Below the pieces are notes generated by a model, which was not told the origin of the DNA, ran no database searches, and worked only from the letters and a program-made list of their open reading frames with translations. 13,398 bases of DNA. Source: Flammeovirgaceae bacterium UBA5867. Its GTDB lineage: Bacteria > Bacteroidota > Bacteroidia > Cytophagales > Cyclobacteriaceae. Location of the stretch: NCBI GenBank assembly GCA_002432545.1, contig DJFR01000098.1, forward strand, positions 11,208 through 24,605, given 5' to 3'. Positions 1 through 6,918 of the stretch are shown here, piece after piece (within the stretch, counting starts at the first letter, position 1; every line of letters starts with the position of its first letter). The translations under genes and the position numbers were made by a program.

Positions 1-2472
1 GATGGTATACAGATCTCCAATGGTGGTGGTGTGAACGAAGTAAGCCCGCTGTCCACTATTAACCCGAGTGATATAGAATCCGTGGAAGTACTGAAAGACG
101 CATCGGCTACTGCTATATATGGTTCACGCGGTGCGAACGGAGTTGTGCTCATCACGACCAAGCGTGGACAAAGTGGTTCTACCCGCGTGAGTTACGATGG
201 ATACTACGGTGTTCAGGAAGTGTTGAAAACAATGGATGTACTCAACGCTTCACAGTTTGCGCAACTGGAAAATGAAGTGTATAAGACAGCCGTATATGCA
301 GACCCTGCAGCAGAAGGACAAGGTATAAATTACCAGGACCTGATTTTCCGTCAGGCACCCATACAAAACCATCAACTATCTATCAGTGGCGGAAGCGATA
401 AGACCCAGCTCGCGTTATCTGCAAACTATTTTGATCAGGATGGTATCATTATCAATTCAGGCTTTACACGTTACTCGCTGCGATTGAACGTTGATCACAG
501 AATCAGCGACCGGGTAAAATTTGGCACCAGCATTTTGGGAAGTTATACGATAAACAACGGTACCCCTACAGGCGTAACGGAGATTGACGCAGGTGTAGCC
601 GTGAACAGTATTGTCGGAGCCGCCATGGGAGCACCTCCAACCCTGAAGCCATACCGTGATGACGGAACAATCTTCCCGTTTGGCGAGCAGCGTGACGGAC
701 GCTATCGCGAAGTAACCAACCCGTTAGGACTTGCTGAAGTATTGAATCGTACGGCAGTAAAAAGAACGTTGGTGAATCTGTATGGTGAAGCCAAGGTGGC
801 AGAAGGTCTTACGTATCGTGCTTCGTTTAATGTAGACCTGCAAGGCAATCTCAACGATTATTACTCACCGCTATATATCATTGCCAAAAACGATCTCAAC
901 GCCAACTCAGGCACGGCCTCTAAAACCAATACAAACTATACCGTATTACTCCACGAAAGTATATTAACCTATAACAAGACTTTTGCCGAAAAACACTCCG
1001 TGAAATTTACAGGTGTATTTGCTACACAAAGCAACCTGGCAAATACAAATCGAATCAGTGCAAACGGCTTCCCGAATGATGCTACCAAAAATGAAGCATT
1101 GCAATTAGCAGTAAACCGTACGGTGAGCAGCAGCCGTTCTTCCGAACGACTGGACTCTTATATGGGACGTGTGAACTATGGATTTAAAGATAAATACTTT
1201 GTTGACTTCACAGCACGTGTCGATGGATCGAGCAAGTTTGGCGCGAATCATAAATATGGATTCTTCCCGGCAGTAGCTGCGGGCTGGAGAATTATTGAAG
1301 AGGGATTCATGCAGAACATTACGGCACTAAGCGATCTGAAACTTCGCGCCAGTTATGGACTGACCGGTAACTCCGGAGCATTAAGTGCATACCAGTCACT
1401 GGCAACTGTATCGTCTTCCGGAAGTGATTACCAGTTCAATCATATATATACTACCGGTATAAATCCGGATCGTATCGCCAACCCTGATCTTCGCTGGGAG
1501 AAATCAACACAGCTGAATATAGGTCTGGACATAAGCCTGCTGGAAAACAGACTCAATCTGACAGCCGATGTATACAAGAAGAATACAAAAGATCTTCTCT
1601 ATGTAAAGTCACTTCCACTTTCGTCTGGCTATAGCAGCATCACCGGTAACTATGCCGAGCTTGAAAACAAAGGCCTCGAGCTTGCTGCCAACGCACGCGT
1701 GCTCGATGGTGCGGTGCAGTGGAATGTTTCAGCCAACGCTACTTTTAACCGGAATAAAATTGTTGATCTGGATGGTGGTACAACAACCGAACGTTTTGTT
1801 ACCAACTATACCATTTTGCGTGTAGGCTCACCGTTAGGCGTGTTCAAAACATACCTGTTCGATGGTGTTTACCAGACCGGTGAGACATTCCTGCCCGGAT
1901 CGGATGGCCGCACCGGGGGTGCTAAAGTAAAGGACTATAACGGTGATGGTTCCATCACTGCGGCTGACCAGGTGATTACCGGTAACCCAAATCCTGATTT
2001 CATTTTTGGATTCTCTTCGAACCTGCGCTATAAGAATTTTGATTTCAGCATATTCTTGTCCGGTAGCTATGGTAATGAAATTTATAACCTGAGCCGATAC
2101 TCATTCGAAAACCCGTTGGGACAACGTAATCTTCTTGCTGAGACTGCCAATCACTGGACTCCCGATAACCCAAACAATGAGTATGTAAGCGGTTTCCCGG
2201 GCGGACGTTTACCAATCAGCGATCGCTTTGTAGAAGACGGCTCGTACCTGCGCTGCAAGAATATATCACTTGGCTATACCTTGCCCGAGATCAAAGGAAT
2301 CAACCGCGCCAGAGTATATATCAGCGCCAATAACCTGTTTACCGTAACCAACTACAGCGGGTTTGATCCGGAAGTAAATTCATACGGAGGTTCAAACACA
2401 GCCATTGGTGTGGACAACCTGGTATATCCTTCTGCGAAGACTTTCCTCGGTGGCGTTCAGATTACTTTCTAA
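1..2472 (+). CDS. SusC/RagA-family TonB-linked outer-membrane transporter (5' partial)
   Basis: Outer-membrane beta-barrel transporter that imports glycan fragments using TonB energy, paired with the SusD lipoprotein that follows. The frame is open from base 1 and begins DGIQISNGGG, so the GTG at 31 is internal, not the start; 823 residues are present. The signal peptide, carboxypeptidase-regulatory-like domain, TonB box and start of the plug lie upstream. The family signature NPSDIESVEVLKDASATAIY followed by GSRGANGVVLITT is seen at residues 21-56. Further on is a long Tyr/Asn/Ser-rich barrel, including an EF-hand-like loop DYNGDGSITAAD (645-656) typical of the family. The protein ends in QITF, with the terminal aromatic expected for barrel insertion. 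The family call is very sure; the substrate is unknown. Confidence 0.97.
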   Translation, partial: DGIQISNGGGVNEVSPLSTINPSDIESVEVLKDASATAIYGSRGANGVVLITTKRGQSGSTRVSYDGYYGVQEVLKTMDVLNASQFAQLENEVYKTAVYADPAAEGQGINYQDLIFRQAPIQNHQLSISGGSDKTQLALSANYFDQDGIIINSGFTRYSLRLNVDHRISDRVKFGTSILGSYTINNGTPTGVTEIDAGVAVNSIVGAAMGAPPTLKPYRDDGTIFPFGEQRDGRYREVTNPLGLAEVLNRTAVKRTLVNLYGEAKVAEGLTYRASFNVDLQGNLNDYYSPLYIIAKNDLNANSGTASKTNTNYTVLLHESILTYNKTFAEKHSVKFTGVFATQSNLANTNRISANGFPNDATKNEALQLAVNRTVSSSRSSERLDSYMGRVNYGFKDKYFVDFTARVDGSSKFGANHKYGFFPAVAAGWRIIEEGFMQNITALSDLKLRASYGLTGNSGALSAYQSLATVSSSGSDYQFNHIYTTGINPDRIANPDLRWEKSTQLNIGLDISLLENRLNLTADVYKKNTKDLLYVKSLPLSSGYSSITGNYAELENKGLELAANARVLDGAVQWNVSANATFNRNKIVDLDGGTTTERFVTNYTILRVGSPLGVFKTYLFDGVYQTGETFLPGSDGRTGGAKVKDYNGDGSITAADQVITGNPNPDFIFGFSSNLRYKNFDFSIFLSGSYGNEIYNLSRYSFENPLGQRNLLAETANHWTPDNPNNEYVSGFPGGRLPISDRFVEDGSYLRCKNISLGYTLPEIKGINRARVYISANNLFTVTNYSGFDPEVNSYGGSNTAIGVDNLVYPSAKTFLGGVQITF

Positions 2473-2501
2473 GGCAGGATAAAAATCATAACCGAACGAA
2501 A

Positions 2502-3989
2502 ATGAAAAAGCATATATATACTCCCTTCATCGTTTTGCTGGCTGTAGTATTTACATCCTGCGAGCTGAACGAAACTGTATACTCTTCAATTTTTACAGAG
2601 AATTTTTATAAGACAGCACAGGATGCAGAAGCCGCTATCACCGCAGCGTACGATCCTATTGGCGATATGTATAGCGGGCCGGCAGCGGTACTGATATCGG
2701 ATATGAGTGCTGATCAAACGTATCCGCGCGCAGTGGTTGGAAGAAATACGCTCACGCTTTTTTCCTACGATGCAAACTATACCACACAGAAAAGTTTCAG
2801 CAGGATATTCGAGTCGCCACAACAGGTGTGGAGTTCGTGCTATGATGGCATTGAAAAAGCGAACTGGGTTATTGCAAAAGTTCCGGCTACCAACATGGAT
2901 GAGACCCGCAAGAGCCAGATACTCGGTGAGGCTTACTTCCTTCGCGCGTTCTATCATTGGATGCTCACCAAGAATTTTGGTGATGTCATTATAAAGACAA
3001 CGCCCAGCACGACCGAGCAGGAAGCTTATGCCGAAAAGAAAACCAGTACAGAAGTATACGAACAGATCTATGCCGATCTGGACCAGGCATTGGCTACCGC
3101 ATTACCTTCATATCCGAATGTAACGAAAGGAAGACCCTCAAAAGAGGTAGCCTCTGCGTTGTATGCAAAAGCAGCACTCTATAATGGAGACTGGGCTACC
3201 GCTTTACAGAAAGCACAGGATGTTATAACATCGGGTAAATATAGTCTGATGGATGATGTACGCGATGTATTTCGTCCGGAGAAAGAAGATATAGCACGTA
3301 TTGAAACTATGTGGGCGTTCGAAGCGGAGACTACTTCACCGGGAAGATCGCATCAGCTGTTAGGACTATGCGGCCCTCCCGGCAGCTCAGCACCTGCCTA
3401 TGGTAAAACTACATTTGGTTCGCTGTTTGCATATCAGGCGTTTTTCAATTCTTTCGATCCGCAGGATGAACGCAGGTTGTTACTCGATACTACGTATGTG
3501 GACAAGAGTGGAAAGACTGTTCCGCAAAAGAGTATAACTCCAATCACACAAAAAGCTGTGCTGGTTAAAAAGTACCAGGAAGAGAACAATGTAGGCAGCA
3601 ATACAGCATGCAATATAGCTATACTTCGTCTGGCAGATGTATACCTGATAGCAGCAGAAGCAGAAGCTCGTTTGAACGGGGCCACTATAACCGCTTATGA
3701 CTATATACAGGTGGTGCGCGATCGTGCAGAGCTGGATGAACTGCCGGCCGGTTTAAGTCAGGATCAATTTATAGACGCTGTGATCCAGGAACGTTCATGG
3801 GAATTTTTTGGTGAAGGCGATCGCTGGTATGATTTAACGCGTACCGATAAATTTCTGACAGTCATACCGGCGGCTACCAATGAAATATACCCGCAGCGTG
3901 TCGTGCAAAGTAAAAATAAATACTTCCCGATTCCGCAGGATGAGATCAACGGTAACCCGCTCATTCAGCAAAATGATCCGTGGAAGTAA
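2502..3989 (+). CDS. SusD/RagB-family glycan-binding outer-membrane lipoprotein
   Basis: Surface lipoprotein that caps the SusC channel and binds the glycan. The 495 residues match the family's usual length. A lipoprotein signal is visible, with lipobox FTSC and lipidated Cys20. The N-terminal region NFYKTAQDAEAAITAAYD and the helix FLRAFYHWML (146-155) are typical of SusD. So are ERSWEFFGEGDRWYDL (430-445) and the ending KNKYFPIPQDEINGNPLIQQ before NDPW. The gene starts 29 bp after the SusC stop, preceded by A-rich sequence instead of a well-spaced Shine-Dalgarno, as is usual in Bacteroidota. Glycan specificity cannot be predicted because the binding face of SusD proteins is poorly conserved. 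Several antisense frames across this gene are shadows. Confidence 0.97.
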   Translation: MKKHIYTPFIVLLAVVFTSCELNETVYSSIFTENFYKTAQDAEAAITAAYDPIGDMYSGPAAVLISDMSADQTYPRAVVGRNTLTLFSYDANYTTQKSFSRIFESPQQVWSSCYDGIEKANWVIAKVPATNMDETRKSQILGEAYFLRAFYHWMLTKNFGDVIIKTTPSTTEQEAYAEKKTSTEVYEQIYADLDQALATALPSYPNVTKGRPSKEVASALYAKAALYNGDWATALQKAQDVITSGKYSLMDDVRDVFRPEKEDIARIETMWAFEAETTSPGRSHQLLGLCGPPGSSAPAYGKTTFGSLFAYQAFFNSFDPQDERRLLLDTTYVDKSGKTVPQKSITPITQKAVLVKKYQEENNVGSNTACNIAILRLADVYLIAAEAEARLNGATITAYDYIQVVRDRAELDELPAGLSQDQFIDAVIQERSWEFFGEGDRWYDLTRTDKFLTVIPAATNEIYPQRVVQSKNKYFPIPQDEINGNPLIQQNDPWK

Positions 3990-3998
3990 TTACAAGAT

Positions 3999-4003
3999 AA
4001 AGG
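3999..4003 (+). promoter_or_regulatory. Probable Shine-Dalgarno (AAAGG) deciding the start of the small esterase
   Basis: AAAGG lies 8 nt upstream of the ATG at 4012, just after the susD stop. It favours 4012 over the in-frame ATGs at 3880 (deep inside susD), 4033 and 4057. Shine-Dalgarno sequences are often weak in Bacteroidota, so the support is moderate. Confidence 0.45.
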
Positions 4004-4011
4004 TTTGTATA

Positions 4012-4899
4012 ATGAGGCAGCAAGGTAAAGGCATGGTAAGAAGAGGCATAGTCGGGATGGCTGAACGTTCAGGCTTCTTGCTTACCATGTTGCTGCTGAT
4101 CGGTATGACAACGCAGGCACAACAGCAGAGACTATTTTTAATTGCAGGTCAAAGTAATGCCGTAGGACAAGGCGACAAGTCTGCATCGGTATATTGCAAA
4201 CCGGGAACTGCATTTGAATATAGTGCTGCTACCGATTCCCTGTCTCCGTTGCAAGACCCTGCCGGATACAATGAACTGAATTTTGAAAGGGCAAGGTCAG
4301 GAAGTATAGCACCGGCTTTTGCAGCTGCGTATCATCAGCTTACCGGCAATAAAGTGATCATTGTATCCGCAGCGCGGGGAGGAAGTTCGTGTCATGAAAA
4401 AGCGGAACTTGAAAATTATGGTACATGGTCTGTCAGCGGGCGGTTGTCTTTATTCAACGATGCTGTTGAGAAAGTTAAGCGTGCCTGTGATAAGACAAAG
4501 CTTCCGCTGAGTGGTGTGATCTGGTTGCAAGGCGAACGTGATGCGAATGCGATCAACGATCATAAGCTGACAGCAGAAGAGTATAGGCTGGCACTTCAGA
4601 GTTTGATTGCCGGGTTTAGAAAAGCGATGCAGTACAATGTTCCTTTTTATATTGTGCAAACAGGTTACTATAAAGATCATACGAATGTTGGTTTTGATTG
4701 CATACGGGAACAACAGGAGAAAGTAGCGCATGACGATCCTTATACCTATATAGTATACCGTGACACCAACCTGTTTATAGAAAAAGGATGGATGAAAGAC
4801 GCGATCCATTACAACCAGGAAGGACTGAACGCGATTGGCAGTACCATCGCCACGGTAATCAGTAAACAAGTAAATGAACAGAACAAGTATAACAAATGA
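4012..4899 (+). CDS. Secreted SASA-domain (SGNH-type) carbohydrate acetylesterase
   Basis: Predicted esterase that removes O-acetyl or similar groups from a glycan, 295 residues from the chosen start. The N-terminus is basic, then has a hydrophobic stretch (FLLTMLLLIGM) ending TTQA before QQQ, an apparent signal peptidase I site after residue 36. The catalytic blocks of the SASA family (PF03629, as in CE6) are present: LIAGQSNAVG with nucleophile Ser48, ARGG around 120-123 (oxyanion Gly), WLQGERDAN (171-179), and DAIHYNQEG with Asp263 and His266. The frame extends upstream to an ATG at 3880, but that would overlap susD by 110 bp and bury the signal peptide, so 4012 is preferred; 4033 or 4057 would also leave a working signal. 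Substrate is not determined; sialic acid is not implied by the family name. Confidence 0.88.
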   Translation: MRQQGKGMVRRGIVGMAERSGFLLTMLLLIGMTTQAQQQRLFLIAGQSNAVGQGDKSASVYCKPGTAFEYSAATDSLSPLQDPAGYNELNFERARSGSIAPAFAAAYHQLTGNKVIIVSAARGGSSCHEKAELENYGTWSVSGRLSLFNDAVEKVKRACDKTKLPLSGVIWLQGERDANAINDHKLTAEEYRLALQSLIAGFRKAMQYNVPFYIVQTGYYKDHTNVGFDCIREQQEKVAHDDPYTYIVYRDTNLFIEKGWMKDAIHYNQEGLNAIGSTIATVISKQVNEQNKYNK

Positions 4900-4901
4900 T
4901 G
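4896..4901 (+). promoter_or_regulatory. ATGATG start/stop overlap (translational coupling)
   Basis: The esterase stop TGA (4897-4899) sits inside ATGATG, which offers two start codons for the GH2 gene, at 4896 and 4899. Either allows ribosomes ending the esterase to restart on the hydrolase. No clear Shine-Dalgarno is seen upstream, which fits coupling. Both starts give the same signal peptide except for one Met. Confidence 0.6.
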
Positions 4902-6914
4902 AAATTTTGGAAATATAGCTTCATAGCAGGCATTGTGTGGTTGGCAGGTGTGGGTAGTATTTTAGCACAAGGTATAGTACGGGAAACACCGCTGCATGGA
5001 GAATGGTCTTTTGCCCTGGACCCGGTAAATATAGGAGAGAAGCAAAAGTGGTTTGCTACCGGCTTCACCGCAGGCCGTTGGGACAAAGTTACCGTACCGC
5101 ATTGCTATACTATTGACAAGCGATATCACTACTATACCGGGTCGGCTTGGTATAACAAAAAGATTGGTAAAGTTAATGTGCCGGAAGGATACCGTGCCTT
5201 CATACGGTTTGAAGCGGTTTTCTATAAGGCACACCTGTGGCTCAATGGTAAAAGCGTAGGTGAGCATGAAGGCGGCTATACACCTTTCGAATTTGATATC
5301 ACTGAACTTCTCTCCAATGAAAATGTTTTTGCGTTGCGCGTAAATAATGCGTGGGACACAACGACTATACCGGGTGCCAAAAACAAAACAGATTCGGAAT
5401 CTACCAGTACCGGACAACTATTCCCATGGATCAACTACGGGGGTATAAACCGTGCTGTCAAACTGATCATCCGCCCGACGGCTTATCAGCAGAACGTACG
5501 CATCGTAGCAACGCCAGACCTGGTTAAGAAAACGGCTTCCCTGAAGCTCGATATATACCTTCATAACAAGTCATCAAAAAATATTTTGAAGAATGAAGTG
5601 AAGGTAAATATATACCAGGACGGGAAGCGTATTCCGGTAAAACTGAAAGCAGCCGGACAAGATATAGCAAGTGGTGCTACAGGTGTAGTTACGCTGGAAG
5701 GCACACTGGCAGCAAAGGACGTTAAGCTCTGGAACCAGGATGAACCAGTCTTATACCAGGCAGAGTCGATTGCCGGGAATGATACCGTTCGCACAAGGTT
5801 TGGTATCCGCAAGGTTGAGATTAATGGCACAAGCCTGTTGCTTAACGGAGAGCCTATACGCATGGGTGGTTGCAACCGTCCGCTGGATTTTCCCGGTCAT
5901 GGGTCGATGGATCCCGATGCTGTTCTCGAAAAGGATCTTACGCTCATTAAGAACGGAAGCATGGAATTATCACGCATCAGCCACTACCCGGTATCTCCGG
6001 CTTTATTGGATTGGGCTGATCGTCATGGATTGCTGATTATTGGTGAAGCCGGTAATTGGCAAATGACTCCGCAGCAAATGGCAGATCCGGCAATGCGCAA
6101 GAAGTTTCAAGCGCAGATGCGTGAAATGATGGAGCGCGACTGGAACCATCCGTCCGTCATTGCATGGAGTGTAGGTAACGAGTATCCATCACAAACCGAT
6201 GAAGGCAAGTCATGGACAAAAGACATGTATACCTATACAAAATCCATTGACCCAACACGCCTCGTTACATTCGCCAGCATGTTTGTCTTTCGCGATATCA
6301 TTAAGAAAGCAGAAGATGAAGCATCGCAGTATGTGGATTTTGTAAGCGCGAATATATACGGTGCTCACCTGAAACATTTGCAGCACATTCACGAGCTATA
6401 CCCCGACAAACCTATATACATAAGCGAATTTGGCTTGAGAACCGATGGCGTGAAGAGTGAGGACGAGCGGGTAGCGCATTTAAAGAAAGCGGTGGAAGAC
6501 TTCAGACAATGTGATTACCTCATGGGTGCCTCCGTCTGGACATTCAATGACTATGAGAGTTCATTCCCGGGCACAAATGCAAATGGTTATCGTCCCTGGG
6601 GACTTGTTTCTCCTGAGCGCGAGTTGCGTGGTATGTATATAGCGTGGCAGGAGGAGTTTGCTCCGGCTATTGTAACGGCATCCCGCAAAGGAAACAGTAT
6701 AGCGGTGCAGGTTGCAGCACGAAAAGATTTTCCGAGCTATACTTTGCGCAAGTATAAATTGATTGTTGCTGGCAAGGAGCACACCATTGATATTCTAAAA
6801 CCGGGCGAGAGTAAATCATTTGATATACCGCTGTCATCAGCGAATGAAACTGTAGCGATCGAGCTCCGGAAGCCCGGTGGATTTGTAATTGTAAAGAAGT
6901 CCGTAAATCCATAG
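4896..6914 (+). CDS. Secreted glycoside hydrolase family 2 (beta-galactosidase/beta-glucuronidase-like)
   Basis: Retaining exo-beta-glycosidase, 672 residues. A signal peptide is seen (KYSFIAGIVWLAGVGSILA, cleavage near Ala24). Three GH2 domains follow: a jelly-roll sugar-binding domain (about 28-195, with LHGEWSFALDP and WYNKKI), an immunoglobulin-like sandwich (about 196-305), and a TIM barrel (about 306-600). SHYP at 362-365 is the usual barrel motif. The acid/base is Glu429 in SVGNEYPS and the nucleophile is Glu511 in YISEFGLRT, 82 residues apart, normal for the family. WTFNDYESSFPGT (548-560) leads into NGYRPWG. The N-x-K motif that binds the glucuronate carboxylate in classical beta-glucuronidases is not seen, and the usual NRH/NKH motif reads NRP (327-329). 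A short beta-rich tail ends the protein. Linkage and sugar remain open. Confidence 0.93.
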   Translation: MMKFWKYSFIAGIVWLAGVGSILAQGIVRETPLHGEWSFALDPVNIGEKQKWFATGFTAGRWDKVTVPHCYTIDKRYHYYTGSAWYNKKIGKVNVPEGYRAFIRFEAVFYKAHLWLNGKSVGEHEGGYTPFEFDITELLSNENVFALRVNNAWDTTTIPGAKNKTDSESTSTGQLFPWINYGGINRAVKLIIRPTAYQQNVRIVATPDLVKKTASLKLDIYLHNKSSKNILKNEVKVNIYQDGKRIPVKLKAAGQDIASGATGVVTLEGTLAAKDVKLWNQDEPVLYQAESIAGNDTVRTRFGIRKVEINGTSLLLNGEPIRMGGCNRPLDFPGHGSMDPDAVLEKDLTLIKNGSMELSRISHYPVSPALLDWADRHGLLIIGEAGNWQMTPQQMADPAMRKKFQAQMREMMERDWNHPSVIAWSVGNEYPSQTDEGKSWTKDMYTYTKSIDPTRLVTFASMFVFRDIIKKAEDEASQYVDFVSANIYGAHLKHLQHIHELYPDKPIYISEFGLRTDGVKSEDERVAHLKKAVEDFRQCDYLMGASVWTFNDYESSFPGTNANGYRPWGLVSPERELRGMYIAWQEEFAPAIVTASRKGNSIAVQVAARKDFPSYTLRKYKLIVAGKEHTIDILKPGESKSFDIPLSSANETVAIELRKPGGFVIVKKSVNP

Positions 6915-6918
6915 GGAG

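Noticed and set aside
31..33. GTG at 31 as the true start of the SusC gene
   Set aside because: The frame is open to base 1 and encodes conserved plug-domain residues upstream of it; the gene is cut by the window edge.
2512..2521. TATATATA tracts near gene starts as promoters
   Set aside because: They lie inside coding sequence, recur throughout the window, and lack the Bacteroidota -33 TTTG / -7 TAnnTTTG arrangement.
2586..2957. Antisense and alternate-frame open frames over susD and the other genes (e.g. 123 codons at 2586-2957, 139 at 4450-4869, 151 at 4962-5417)
   Set aside because: They sit wholly or mainly within well-supported genes, and their translations show no recognisable domain or coherent composition.
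3880..4011. 5' extension of the small esterase into susD (start at 3880)
   Set aside because: It would overlap conserved susD coding sequence by 110 bp and put a charged 44-residue extension before the signal peptide; the ATG at 4012 has an AAAGG at 8 nt.
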